64,000 nt of DNA, taken from positions 866,617 through 930,616 of the forward strand of contig NZ_JAHKQR010000003.1 of assembly GCF_018860805.1 (NCBI RefSeq). Direction: 5' to 3'. The notes below the pieces were generated by a model that saw nothing but the letters and a program-made list of their open reading frames with translations, searched no databases and was not told where the DNA came from. Below, piece after piece: positions 49,947-58,674 of the stretch (positions are counted from its first letter, which is position 1; the number at the start of each line of letters is the position of its first letter). The DNA comes from Aestuariibacter sp. A3R04 (GTDB lineage: Bacteria; Pseudomonadota; Gammaproteobacteria; Enterobacterales; Alteromonadaceae). The position numbers were made by a program, and so were the translations under genes.

Positions 49947-50666
49947 TTACTGCTGGTTTCGCATTTTTAATGATAGCCACTTTTGAAGTCCGGTTGGCAG
50001 GATGCTTAACACCCGCATGATCCACCCAAATTTCATAGGGAAAAATACGTTGCTTTGCTTTTTCTCAATTCCCCTAAGCATAGACTTTGCTGCTTCATCT
50101 GCTGAAATTTTCATTGGCATGTCGAAGGTGTTTTTGTCTGTTAAGGGAGTTTGGACAAAGCCGGGAGAGACAGCCTGTACGGTGATACCTTTGTGGGCTA
50201 AATCCACTTCCAGACTTTTCGTGAAATAATGAACGGCTGCTTTACTGGCACCATACGCCTGAGACTGGGTAAAGGGGAAAAGCCGTACCATACTGTCAAC
50301 GATAACCAGTTGGTTACCGCTGCGGAGATGGGGAAGCAGCGCTTCTACACTGTGAACGATACCAAAAAAATTGATTTCAAAAACGCGTCTGAACAGGTCT
50401 GCATCGAACGCGTCAACGTCAACGTATTCACAGTTACCTGCATTTAATACCGCTATGTCGAAATTGAGGTCTGCCAGAGCTTGATAGGTTTCTTTGCGGT
50501 TAGTGAGGTCAAACTTTGCCGTGGTAACGTTGCGGTATGAAGCAAGAGACGCTAGCGCTGCATCGTTTCTGCCGCATGCAATGACCCGGTAACCCCTTCC
50601 AAGAGCATGCATGGTAAGTGATTGTCCAATACCGGAAGTCGCGCCGGTAATTAACATAGTTTTCAT
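49947..50666 (-). CDS. Short-chain dehydrogenase/reductase
   Basis: 239 aa. The Rossmann motif is TGATSGIGQSL, the NNAG-type motif is LNAGN, and the active-site triad region is VDSMVRLFPF and AYGASKAAVHYF (Ser, Tyr and Lys in the YxxxK arrangement). It should use NAD(P)H on an unknown carbonyl or alcohol substrate. It is the second gene of the five-gene operon and overlaps the NTF2-like gene by 4 nt. Confidence 0.88.
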   Translation of the reverse strand: MKTMLITGATSGIGQSLTMHALGRGYRVIACGRNDAALASLASYRNVTTAKFDLTNRKETYQALADLNFDIAVLNAGNCEYVDVDAFDADLFRRVFEINFFGIVHSVEALLPHLRSGNQLVIVDSMVRLFPFTQSQAYGASKAAVHYFTKSLEVDLAHKGITVQAVSPGFVQTPLTDKNTFDMPMKISADEAAKSMLRGIEKKQSNVFFPMKFGWIMRVLSILPTGLQKWLSLKMRNQQ

Positions 50667-51091
50667 GATGCTAACCTCTGTTTTATTTTCAAGATCAACC
50701 AGCGAAGAATGGGGATGTTTTCGTATACCATCGCGCCTAAGTCATAGTAGTCCCGGTGATAAACAATGCGATCATTGTCAACTTTCAAAAGCGTTGCCCC
50801 TTCTAACACAATAGGATGTTTGCGGGCTTTTAGGACCAAGGACATGTTCCAGGTCACGGTGTAATTTACAGATTGGTGTGACACCGCTTCTGTAATGGAT
50901 AAAATGGAAAAGCGGCAAAACTCTGTTTCCGCCAGTAGTTGTGAAAAGTAATTTTTCACGTTTGCTATGCCGTGATGGGTGGTTATGGGGTCGATGAATG
51001 TGACATCACTGGAATAGATAGTTTCGAGATCATCTGGAGAAATGGTGTGGAGTGCTTCGTATAAATTACAAAAACGCTGAATAATAGTCAT
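50663..51091 (-). CDS. NTF2/SnoaL-like protein, first gene of the ECF/ChrR-linked operon
   Basis: 142 aa from ATG 51091; a start at 51139 adds 16 residues that would overlap the -10 of the proposed promoter. The cone-shaped NTF2-like fold is suggested by the pattern LYEALHTISPDDLETIYSSDVTFIDPIT and GATLLKVDNDRIVYHRDYYD. Such proteins may bind a lipid or other small molecule. It is translationally coupled to the SDR gene (4-nt overlap). An ECF-type TGATCC element is upstream. Confidence 0.8.
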   Translation of the reverse strand: MTIIQRFCNLYEALHTISPDDLETIYSSDVTFIDPITTHHGIANVKNYFSQLLAETEFCRFSILSITEAVSHQSVNYTVTWNMSLVLKARKHPIVLEGATLLKVDNDRIVYHRDYYDLGAMVYENIPILRWLILKIKQRLAS

Positions 51092-51119
51092 GGTAGCTAC
51101 TGTGTAAAATCGACCCAGT

Positions 51120-51149
51120 TGTATACCAATTTTACCCATACATGGATCA
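51120..51149 (-). promoter_or_regulatory. Candidate ECF/ChrR-type promoter of the lipid operon
   Basis: On the - strand TGATCC (51149 down to 51144) and TATACA (51125 down to 51120) are separated by 18 nt, ending about 28 nt before the NTF2-like start. TGATCC is the -35 type reported for RpoE/ChrR promoters in Rhodobacter and relatives, and an ECF-ChrR pair is encoded less than 1 kb away. The -10 match (known form near TAAGA) is weaker. Confidence 0.6.
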
Positions 51150-51248
51150 GAGACAGAAAATGACAGGCCTAAGCATCAAACAATTTTCTTCGATCCAAAA
51201 GTTTTGGCCTGCGTAATGAATTTGAGAATTAGCCTGAATTACTGAGTT

Positions 51249-51824
51249 ATGACTACCGACAAATATCCCTTGTTTCCGCTGTCCGCTCACCTGCTTCCCG
51301 GCGGCCGAATGGCGCTGCGCATCTTTGAGCCCCGCTATGTCAGGATGGTAAAGGAAGTGTGCGCCAGTGGTGGGCATTTGGTGATGTGCATGCTCAATGC
51401 GAAAGGTGACAAAGAAACTAATCAACATATCTATCCCATAGGTACCCTGGCGACGGTTATTGACTTTGATTTACTCGATGATGGATTGCTTGGCATAAAG
51501 GTTGCTGGTTTAGTGAATGTAGAGGTGAGTAACATTGAAACGCAGCAAGACGGTCTTCGCACAGCGTGTTGCGAGAACTTGTCTCCTTGGCAGTGTCACG
51601 TGTCACCTCAACAACTTTCACCTATAGACGACAGATTAAAGGAAATATTTGAGCGCTACCCTGAGCTTGCTGAGCTTTATGATGAGCTTCATTACGATGA
51701 CCCGATTTGGGTTATGCAACGCTGGCTTGAGTTGTTACCGGTAGATGCCAAACAGAAACAGTATTTTCTGGAGCAGGGCGATTGCAACAAGTTGTTGAAT
51801 TATCTCGCTGCCCTGGTTCAATAG
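51249..51824 (+). CDS. LON substrate-binding-domain protein (no protease domain)
   Basis: 191 aa. The N-terminal domain of Lon is recognisable: YPLFPLSAHLLPGGRMALRIFEPRYVRMVKE, then ATVIDFDLLDDGLLGIKVAGL. There is no AAA or protease domain, so this is the stand-alone form whose role is unknown. It is divergent from the NTF2-like operon (157 bp between starts) and 109 bp upstream of the ECF sigma gene. It has no obvious ribosome-binding site (GAATTACTGAGTT). Confidence 0.85.
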   Translation: MTTDKYPLFPLSAHLLPGGRMALRIFEPRYVRMVKEVCASGGHLVMCMLNAKGDKETNQHIYPIGTLATVIDFDLLDDGLLGIKVAGLVNVEVSNIETQQDGLRTACCENLSPWQCHVSPQQLSPIDDRLKEIFERYPELAELYDELHYDDPIWVMQRWLELLPVDAKQKQYFLEQGDCNKLLNYLAALVQ

Positions 51825-51933
51825 TCCATTGTGTAAAATTTACAGGGTGGGCTGGTTAAGATTACATTTCTGTCATTTTCTTGCTTTCGTGGTCTGTAGT
51901 AACTATTAACCTGATAGGATATGGACAATATTT

Positions 51934-52545
51934 ATGTTAGTTGGAATTCCTGTGGACCAAAAGAACAGCGTTACCAAACCAAAAGATTGTGCGACAGAAA
52001 TGTCAGACTATATCGTAAAGGTTGCCGAAAGCCGTTGTAAATGCTCTTTCGCCAGAGTGTTTGGTTATTTTGCTCCCCGGCTGCGCTCGTATGCATTGAA
52101 GCAGATGGGCAATGAGGCGCTGGCCATGGAGCTTGTTCAGGATACGATGTCGAACGTGTGGCAGAAAGCCCATTTGTTCAACGCTGAAAAAGGAAGCCCG
52201 TCCACTTGGATTTTTACCATTGCACGGAACATTCGTTTTGACATGCTTCGCAAGCTTCAAAACAGGAAAGAAGATGTGTGTGCTGACGATTTGTGGCCGG
52301 TGCTTTGCGAACAAACCGCAGATGCCAATGAAACGTCCCTCGACGAGCAAATTACACTTGAGCAGATTGGATTTATGTTTGACGACTTGCCTTTAAAACA
52401 GAAAGCCGTAATTGAAGCCATTTATATCGATGGAAAGTCTCAACAAGAAGTGGCCGATGAATTCAGTATCCCCCTTGGTACCGTAAAATCTCGAACGCGG
52501 TTAGCAATACAACGTCTTAAGGGTATGCTTCACACCCATGATTAG
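51934..52545 (+). CDS. ECF sigma factor of the RpoE/ChrR (ECF11) type
   Basis: 203 aa. Region 2 (FAPRLRSYALKQMGNEALAMELVQDTM, WIFTIARNIRFDMLRK) and region 4 (LKQKAVIEAIYIDGKSQQEVADEFSIPLGTVKSRTRLAIQRLK) are complete. The ATG at 51997 (MSDYIVKVAE) is an alternative start that would trim 21 residues. The neighbour chrR overlaps its end by 8 nt. In Rhodobacter such sigma factors respond to singlet oxygen. The neighbouring lipid genes fit the regulon. Confidence 0.9.
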   Translation: MLVGIPVDQKNSVTKPKDCATEMSDYIVKVAESRCKCSFARVFGYFAPRLRSYALKQMGNEALAMELVQDTMSNVWQKAHLFNAEKGSPSTWIFTIARNIRFDMLRKLQNRKEDVCADDLWPVLCEQTADANETSLDEQITLEQIGFMFDDLPLKQKAVIEAIYIDGKSQQEVADEFSIPLGTVKSRTRLAIQRLKGMLHTHD

Positions 52546-53227
52546 GTTTCACCCGAGCACTGAGCAGTTAACGCAGTATGCTCAGGGGACTTTATCTCCT
52601 GCTGAATCGATTATGGTGTCAGCGCATTGCGACATGTGCACGCGATGCAGGAAGATTGTGCATGAGGCCACAGAAAGTTTGGCTACTCAGGTCTTTGACT
52701 TTCCTTCTCAGACTGTCGTCTTTGACGAATGCCTTGGTGCTATGCTTGCTGACATCACGCAACTTCCTGCTGCCTCAGGCGTCGGTATTGGTGGCCAGGT
52801 CGAAACGCGCCCTTCCGCTGAGGAAATCGAGTTAGACGGTAAGGTTTTTACCATCCCGCGTACATTGCAAGTGTTGGCTGGTAAAACTGGAAACTGGAGC
52901 GGGCTGGTTGGTAAATTATGGCAGGCGCCTGTTGACCTGGGTTATTCGGGAGCGGCCAATTTTATATACATGGCCAAAGGAGGCAGCGTGCCTGAACACA
53001 CTCACCGGGGCGTGGAATACACCTTAGTCCTCGATGGCGAGTTTGGCGACGGCTTGCACCACTATCGCACTGGCGATTTTATTAAAATGGATGGAGAGCA
53101 TACCCATGCGCCTCAGACGTCTTATCACTCTGGGTGTCTGGTATTTAGCGTTCTCGATCAGCCTTTGCACTTCACATCGGGCATAGCTCGCTTGCTCAAT
53201 CCCTTCAGTCACTTGTTTTTCAAATAA
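52538..53227 (+). CDS. chrR: ChrR-type zinc anti-sigma factor with C-terminal cupin domain
   Basis: 229 aa. The N-terminal anti-sigma domain has the zinc ligands His5 and His-x3-Cys-x2-Cys (AHCDMCTRC), as in ChrR. The C-terminal cupin has PEHTHRGVEYTLVLDGEF and HTHAPQTSYHSGC, with the His/Glu set expected for metal binding. In Rhodobacter ChrR holds its sigma factor until singlet oxygen is made. It overlaps the sigma gene by 8 nt, so the pair is co-made. The bamD terminator follows on the other strand. Confidence 0.9.
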   Translation: MIRFHPSTEQLTQYAQGTLSPAESIMVSAHCDMCTRCRKIVHEATESLATQVFDFPSQTVVFDECLGAMLADITQLPAASGVGIGGQVETRPSAEEIELDGKVFTIPRTLQVLAGKTGNWSGLVGKLWQAPVDLGYSGAANFIYMAKGGSVPEHTHRGVEYTLVLDGEFGDGLHHYRTGDFIKMDGEHTHAPQTSYHSGCLVFSVLDQPLHFTSGIARLLNPFSHLFFK

Positions 53228-53247
53228 AAAGGCACCGAGCGGTGCCT
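53221..53247 (-). terminator. Terminator of bamD
   Basis: AGGCACC and GGTGCCT pair around GAGC (53230-53247), and on the - strand the stem is followed by TTTTTATTTG. It lies just past the bamD stop at 53253. It sits 3 nt after the convergent chrR stop, but on + no T-run follows. Confidence 0.85.
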
Positions 53248-53252
53248 GAATG

Positions 53253-54020
53253 TTAACTGAGAAAATCACTTTCCGGGAAATTCAGCTGCAACGTTTTCAT
53301 AGCGTTATTTTTTAGATCGGTTAAACCCAATTGCTCATAACTGGATACCATGATTTCCAGTGCTTCCTGAACATGTTCAGAATCTGGGAAGTGCTCGAGC
53401 ACATATCTCCCTCTGTTTGCGGCGGCTACGTATGCTTCTCTGCGCATGTAAAATCTGGCAATAGCAATTTCATATTTTGCCAACCTGTTTTTAATAAAGA
53501 GCATGCGTTTTTTTGCGTCAGCAGCATACTTACTGTCTGGAAATTGTTGGATCAAGCGACGGAAATCTTCAAATGCCTCCCTGGATTTAGACGGATCCCG
53601 ATCGGAGCGATCTATTTGCATGATTTCCTGAAACATATTGGAATCAGCTTCCATGTTGGTGAGTCCGCGCATATAAAATGCGTAATCGACGTCAGAGTGA
53701 TTGGGGTTCAAGCGAACAAACCTGTCGATTGTCGCCAGTGTTTCATCAATACGTCCGGATTTGTAGTAGCTGTAGATCAAATCCAACTGTACCTGATTGG
53801 ATAAGGGACCAAAAGGATAGCGGGAGTCCAGCTCACTAAGCATGGTAGACGCAGACCCGAAGTTACCGTTTTGCATGTTGCGTTTTGCGCTGTCGTACAT
53901 TTGTTGCGCACCCATATTGGCAAGGGCAACGCGTTCCTGAGTATCCTCATTAGAACTGCATCCTGCCACACTCACCATGACACCAAGGACGACAGGCATC
54001 ATTAATCGAATTGATTTCAT
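53253..54020 (-). CDS. bamD: Outer-membrane assembly lipoprotein BamD
   Basis: 255 aa. Signal peptide with lipobox VAGC, so Cys21 is expected to be lipidated. TPR-like helical repeats follow (YDSAKRNMQNGNFGSASTML, YPFGPLSNQVQLDLIYSYYKSGR, ALEIMVSSYEQLGL). BamD is an essential part of the BAM complex that inserts beta-barrel proteins in the outer membrane. It is divergent from rluD, as in E. coli (yfiO-rluD). Confidence 0.95.
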   Translation of the reverse strand: MKSIRLMMPVVLGVMVSVAGCSSNEDTQERVALANMGAQQMYDSAKRNMQNGNFGSASTMLSELDSRYPFGPLSNQVQLDLIYSYYKSGRIDETLATIDRFVRLNPNHSDVDYAFYMRGLTNMEADSNMFQEIMQIDRSDRDPSKSREAFEDFRRLIQQFPDSKYAADAKKRMLFIKNRLAKYEIAIARFYMRREAYVAAANRGRYVLEHFPDSEHVQEALEIMVSSYEQLGLTDLKNNAMKTLQLNFPESDFLS

Positions 54021-54144
54021 ATCTTTGTCTATTCCTGCTTAACCGACTGATACGCATTTTTGCATTTGTTGCGGCATTCTAGCGCACTCAAACACGGAAA
54101 CTCCACATAAAAACAGGAAAGTTTCCTTCCCGCTACCGTAAAGT

Positions 54145-54153
54145 TGGTATAAT
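54145..54153 (+). promoter_or_regulatory. Extended -10 promoter of rluD
   Basis: TGG-TATAAT at 54145-54153, with the TGn extension, lies about 29 nt before the rluD ATG. No convincing -35 is seen, which an extended -10 can replace. Confidence 0.6.
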
Positions 54154-54181
54154 ACGCTTTTTGTAACAGCGAAAGAGTTTT

Positions 54182-55165
54182 ATGACCCAGCCTGAAAACA
54201 CTGTCAAGCTTGAAGCGAACACCGGGCCACATCACTATGGTATGAGGTTAGATCAGGTTTTGGCTGATTTGTTCCCTGAATATTCACGTTCAAAGTTAAA
54301 AAGTTGGATTTTGGACGGTAACGTTATGGTTGATGGCGATGTGTTGACGACCCCTAAGCACAAAATGTTGGGTGAAGAGTACATACAGATTGCCGCCATT
54401 ATGGAAGTTCAGATTTCCAGTAAACCTCAGAATATTGAGTTAGACATTGTCTACGAAGACGACGCGATTTTGGTCATTAATAAACCTGCCGACCTTGTGG
54501 TACATCCGGGGGCTGGTAATCCGGACGGCACGGTGTTGAATGCGTTACTTTCTCATGTTCCCGATATCGATGTGGTGCCCAGAGCGGGCATAGTGCACCG
54601 GCTTGATAAAGATACGACGGGGCTGATGGTCGTGGCGAAAACAGTACCTGCGCAAACTCACTTGGTCAATCAGTTACAGGGACGGGTGATGAGTCGCGAG
54701 TATGAGGCGCTTGCGTATGGCACAATGGTTGCGGGAGGCATCGTAGACGCGCCTATTGGACGACATCCCACTAAGCGTACACTGATGGCGGTTCGCGAAT
54801 TTGGGAAGCCTGCGGTGACCCACTATCGGGTTATGGAAAAGTTTCGGGCGCATACTCACCTGAGGTTAAAGTTGGAAACGGGACGCACCCATCAGATCCG
54901 TGTTCACATGGCCCATGTTAAACACCCCTTAGTTGGTGATCCTGTTTACGGCGGTCGTCCCCGATTGCCCAAAGGTGCATCGGATGCTTGTGTAAATGCT
55001 TTGCGCAGTTTTCAGCGACAAGCACTTCACGCTGCGCAGTTGTCGTTATTTCACCCTGAAACGGAGGAGTGGATGACGTGGCAAGCGCCGTTGCCGGCGG
55101 ATATGGTGTCGTTGATCACAGCGGTCCGTGAAGATACTGCAGAGCACGGTTTGGATGACGTATAA
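54182..55165 (+). CDS. rluD: 23S rRNA pseudouridine synthase RluD
   Basis: 327 aa. An N-terminal S4 domain (GMRLDQVLADLFPEYSRSKLKSWI) is followed by the catalytic domain with GIVHRLDKDTTGLMVVAKT (active Asp in RLDKDT), and LKLETGRTHQIRVHMAH. It modifies uridines 1911, 1915 and 1917 in 23S rRNA in E. coli numbering. The gene pair rluD-pgeF is separated by 2 nt. Confidence 0.95.
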   Translation: MTQPENTVKLEANTGPHHYGMRLDQVLADLFPEYSRSKLKSWILDGNVMVDGDVLTTPKHKMLGEEYIQIAAIMEVQISSKPQNIELDIVYEDDAILVINKPADLVVHPGAGNPDGTVLNALLSHVPDIDVVPRAGIVHRLDKDTTGLMVVAKTVPAQTHLVNQLQGRVMSREYEALAYGTMVAGGIVDAPIGRHPTKRTLMAVREFGKPAVTHYRVMEKFRAHTHLRLKLETGRTHQIRVHMAHVKHPLVGDPVYGGRPRLPKGASDACVNALRSFQRQALHAAQLSLFHPETEEWMTWQAPLPADMVSLITAVREDTAEHGLDDV

Positions 55166-55167
55166 TT

Positions 55168-55887
55168 ATGGCAGTTGTTTTCCCAGACCTGCTGTTTCCC
55201 AAGGGCGTTTTCGCCTATTGCTCTGTCCGGCAAGGCGGATACAGTAGTGGAGCCTATGGAGGTTTGAATGTGGCTATGCACGTTGGAGATGACGATTCTT
55301 GTGTCGCCAAGAATCGAAAAGAACTGCCGTTCCATCACAAAATTCACTGGCTAGAACAAGTGCATGGCAATGATTGTATTACGCTACCTAGCCACAGGCG
55401 TGACGCCGATGCTTCGATAAGCCGACATCCCGCGTTTGCCTGTGGGGTTATGACTGCTGACTGCGTGCCAGTGTTACTTAGCAACGTCGAAGGAACTGAA
55501 GTAGCTGCAATCCACGCAGGCTGGAAGGGGCTTGCATCGGGTATTATCCCGCAAACCCTCTCTGAGATGAAATCGCGCAATGATGAACTTGTTGCCTGGA
55601 TTGGCCCCGCAATAAGTCAGCCCAATTACGAAGTATCTGCAGATGTTGTCGCACACTTTGAGGCCTGGCGGAAGTGTTACCGCACGAGTGATGTGCCAGG
55701 GAAATATTTGCTAGATTTACCAGATATTGCGTTTAGGCAGCTTCATCAGGCTGGCGTTGGTAAAATTGCTAATAGTGGGTTGTGTACTTATGAAAGAGCA
55801 TCGCAATTTTTTTCGCATCGTAGGAGCGTACATAATCAGACCGCGCCGTGCGGCCGTCAGGTTTCTGTTATCGGTTTTAAGTTGTGA
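55168..55887 (+). CDS. pgeF: Laccase-domain polyphenol oxidase / purine nucleoside phosphorylase PgeF
   Basis: 239 aa. The YfiH/PgeF motifs TADCVPVLL and IHAGWKGLASGI are present, with the metal-binding Cys and His residues, plus LEQVHGNDC with the first His. The family acts on purine nucleosides or peptidoglycan intermediates (YfiH) and had been named multicopper oxidase. It is 2 nt after rluD and upstream of clpB. Confidence 0.92.
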   Translation: MAVVFPDLLFPKGVFAYCSVRQGGYSSGAYGGLNVAMHVGDDDSCVAKNRKELPFHHKIHWLEQVHGNDCITLPSHRRDADASISRHPAFACGVMTADCVPVLLSNVEGTEVAAIHAGWKGLASGIIPQTLSEMKSRNDELVAWIGPAISQPNYEVSADVVAHFEAWRKCYRTSDVPGKYLLDLPDIAFRQLHQAGVGKIANSGLCTYERASQFFSHRRSVHNQTAPCGRQVSVIGFKL

Positions 55888-55982
55888 AACCTGCCGCTAC
55901 CAAAGACAGAATATTGCATTCCCCAATTCGCTGATTTTACTTGATATTGATCAAGTTTTATGTGTGTTATTTCGTTAAACCA

Positions 55983-56011
55983 GTTGAATCCATTCCCGCG
56001 CGTACCCATAA
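55983..56011 (+). promoter_or_regulatory. Sigma-32 type heat-shock promoter of clpB
   Basis: GTTGAA at 55983-55988 and ACCCATAA at 56004-56011, with 15 nt between, fit the sigma-32 consensus CTTGAA-N13-17-CCCCATNT. It lies about 45 nt before the clpB ATG. Confidence 0.7.
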
Positions 56012-56056
56012 ATAAAGCGTATTAAGCTTTGCGATAAGTGGGCAGGGGATGACTTC

Positions 56057-58627
56057 ATGCGATTAGATAGATTTACCAGTAAATTTCAGTTAGCAATTTC
56101 CGATGCGCAGTCTTTGGCGCTTGGGCGGGACCATCAATTTATCGAACCTGTGCACCTGATGACCGCACTTCTGAATCAGCAGGGGGGCTCAGTACGTCCG
56201 TTACTGGATCAGGCGCAGGTAAATGTAAATGCTTTGCGCTCTGCACTATCTGAAGCAATTGAGCGTTTGCCTAGGGTAGAAGGTATTGGCGGCGATGTTC
56301 AGCTAGGTAAAGACAGCGGCATTCTGCTCAATTTGTGTGACAAGATTGCACAGCAGAGAAAAGACGAATACATCACCTCTGAAATATTTGTTTTAGCTGC
56401 ATTGCAGGATAAAGGAAAGCTGGGCGAGTTACTTCGTAGCCTAAACATCTCTAAAGAACAGATAGAAACTGCCATCGATAAAATGCGCGGTGGTCAGAAA
56501 GTTACCGATCCCAACGCTGAAGATGTGCGTCAGGCTCTTGAAAAATATACTACTGATCTGACGGAACGCGCCGAGCAAGGCAAGCTCGACCCGGTTATTG
56601 GACGGGATGACGAAATCCGGCGTACCGTTCAGGTGTTGCAACGCCGTACTAAAAATAACCCAGTGCTAATTGGTGAACCCGGAGTGGGAAAAACCGCCAT
56701 CGTAGAAGGGCTTGCCCAGCGAATAATTAACGGTGAGGTGCCAGAAGGCCTTAAGAATAAGCGGGTGCTGTCACTGGATATGGGCGCTTTAGTGGCCGGT
56801 GCAAAATACCGTGGAGAATTCGAAGAGCGGCTAAAAGCTGTGCTTAACGAGCTGTCCAAGGAAGAGGGCAGAGTTATACTCTTCATCGATGAATTACACA
56901 CGATGGTTGGTGCTGGTAAATCTGATGGTGCAATGGATGCGGGAAATATGCTCAAGCCTGCATTGGCTCGCGGAGAACTGCACTGTGTGGGCGCGACCAC
57001 GTTAGATGAATATCGCCAGTACATTGAAAAAGATGCAGCACTTGAGCGCCGCTTTCAGAAAGTCCTTGTTGATGAACCCAGTGTAGAGGACACCATTGCC
57101 ATTTTGCGTGGATTAAAAGAGCGCTATGAATTGCATCATTCAGTAGATATCACGGATCCGGCCATTGTTGCAGCAGCTACCTTGTCACATCGCTATATCA
57201 GCGACCGACAGTTACCAGACAAAGCCATTGATCTCATAGACGAAGCGGCATCAAGTATCCGTTTGCAAATTGACTCTAAACCGGAAGATATGGATCGGCT
57301 AGAACGACGTATCATTCAGCTTAAGTTGGAAGAGCAAGCGCTGGCGAAGGAAACTGACGGAGAAAGTCACAAACGTTTAGAGATGATTGAGCTTGAGCGA
57401 GAGCAAGCCGAAAATAAACTGGGTGAGCTTGACAAAATTTGGCGTGAAGAAAAAGACGCCATGCAAGGTACGCAGACAATTAAAAGTGAACTTGAACAAG
57501 CGAAACTCGATCTCGAGATTGCACGGCGGGCATCAGATCTCAACCGTATGTCAGAATTGCAGTATGGCAGAATCCCAGAATTAGAAATGAAACTGGAAAA
57601 GGCGGCGGAAAATGAAACCCGTGAAACATTGCTGTTGAAAAATAAGGTTACTGACAGCGAAATTGCCGAAGTGTTATCTCGCTGGACAGGCATCCCGGTG
57701 GCAAAAATGCTGGAGGGAGAGCGGGACAAGCTTCTGCGCATGGAAGATGTTTTGCACAAACGCGTAGTCGGGCAGGCCGAAGCGGTGAACGCAGTTTCAA
57801 ATGCTATCAGACGGTCACGGGCCGGGCTTGCTGATCCAAATCGTCCTATTGGTTCGTTTTTGTTCCTCGGCCCGACAGGTGTGGGTAAAACTGAATTATC
57901 AAAAGCGCTGGCTGGTTTCCTCTTTGATACAGAAGCAGCGTTGGTGCGAATTGATATGTCTGAATTTATGGAAAAGCACTCGGTATCCCGGTTAGTTGGG
58001 GCACCGCCGGGTTATGTGGGTTATGAAGAAGGGGGTTATTTAACAGAAGCTGTTCGCAGAAAACCGTATTCTGTTATTCTGTTAGACGAGGTTGAGAAAG
58101 CCCACCCCGATGTTTTTAATATCCTGTTGCAGGTTCTCGATGACGGACGATTGACGGACGGGCAGGGCAGAACGGTCGATTTCAAAAATTCCGTGGTAAT
58201 CATGACATCGAATTTGGGATCTGATGTTATTCAGGATGCGCATGGCAATGATCAATATGAAGAAATGAAGCGTCGGGTCATGGCGGTGGTCGGCCAGCAT
58301 TTCAGGCCAGAGTTTATCAACCGCGTTGATGATCTGGTGGTGTTTCATCCCTTGGGTAAAGAACAAATTAAGTCCATTGCAAAAATTCAATTGGCTGCTC
58401 TACGACAACGTTTGGCATCTAAAGGGTATAAACTTGAATTGTCCGGTGCGGCCATGGATAAAATTGCTGAAGCGGGTTTTGATCCTGTATTTGGTGCAAG
58501 GCCGTTAAAGCGGGCAATACAAACGCAAATAGAAAACCCTCTGGCTCAGCAGTTGTTGTCAGGTGTAATCGTTCCTGAATCTACTATTCGTATAGACGTG
58601 AAAGGCGACGAACTTGTTGTGGTTTAA
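56057..58627 (+). CDS. clpB: Disaggregase chaperone ClpB
   Basis: 856 aa. Order: N-terminal Clp repeat domain (about 1-145), first AAA domain with Walker [14 protein letters not shown] and Walker [16 protein letters not shown], coiled-coil middle domain (about 400-530, [20 protein letters not shown]), second AAA domain with [13 protein letters not shown] and [15 protein letters not shown], and a C-terminal D2 small domain. It rescues aggregated proteins with DnaK. A sigma-32 promoter precedes it and a terminator follows. Confidence 0.97.
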   Translation: MRLDRFTSKFQLAISDAQSLALGRDHQFIEPVHLMTALLNQQGGSVRPLLDQAQVNVNALRSALSEAIERLPRVEGIGGDVQLGKDSGILLNLCDKIAQQRKDEYITSEIFVLAALQDKGKLGELLRSLNISKEQIETAIDKMRGGQKVTDPNAEDVRQALEKYTTDLTERAEQGKLDPVIGRDDEIRRTVQVLQRRTKNNPVLIGEPGVGKTAIVEGLAQRIINGEVPEGLKNKRVLSLDMGALVAGAKYRGEFEERLKAVLNELSKEEGRVILFIDELHTMVGAGKSDGAMDAGNMLKPALARGELHCVGATTLDEYRQYIEKDAALERRFQKVLVDEPSVEDTIAILRGLKERYELHHSVDITDPAIVAAATLSHRYISDRQLPDKAIDLIDEAASSIRLQIDSKPEDMDRLERRIIQLKLEEQALAKETDGESHKRLEMIELEREQAENKLGELDKIWREEKDAMQGTQTIKSELEQAKLDLEIARRASDLNRMSELQYGRIPELEMKLEKAAENETRETLLLKNKVTDSEIAEVLSRWTGIPVAKMLEGERDKLLRMEDVLHKRVVGQAEAVNAVSNAIRRSRAGLADPNRPIGSFLFLGPTGVGKTELSKALAGFLFDTEAALVRIDMSEFMEKHSVSRLVGAPPGYVGYEEGGYLTEAVRRKPYSVILLDEVEKAHPDVFNILLQVLDDGRLTDGQGRTVDFKNSVVIMTSNLGSDVIQDAHGNDQYEEMKRRVMAVVGQHFRPEFINRVDDLVVFHPLGKEQIKSIAKIQLAALRQRLASKGYKLELSGAAMDKIAEAGFDPVFGARPLKRAIQTQIENPLAQQLLSGVIVPESTIRIDVKGDELVVV

Positions 58628-58634
58628 ACGAGTT

Positions 58635-58664
58635 GCCCTCGGAGGATGCCGAGGGCCTTTTTTT
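58635..58664 (+). terminator. Terminator of clpB
   Basis: GCCCTCGG (58635-58642) and CCGAGGGC (58649-58656) pair around AGGATG, followed by a T7 run. It is 7 nt past the clpB stop and ends 11 nt before the convergent prsT-like stop. Confidence 0.92.
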
Positions 58665-58674
58665 GAAACGACCA

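Noticed and set aside
54096..54126. Inverted repeat GGAAACT / AGTTTCC between bamD and rluD
   Set aside because: The arms are 7 nt with a long spacer. It might be an operator or a sigma-E like element of bamD, but no fit to the GGAACTT-N16-TCTGA pattern was found.
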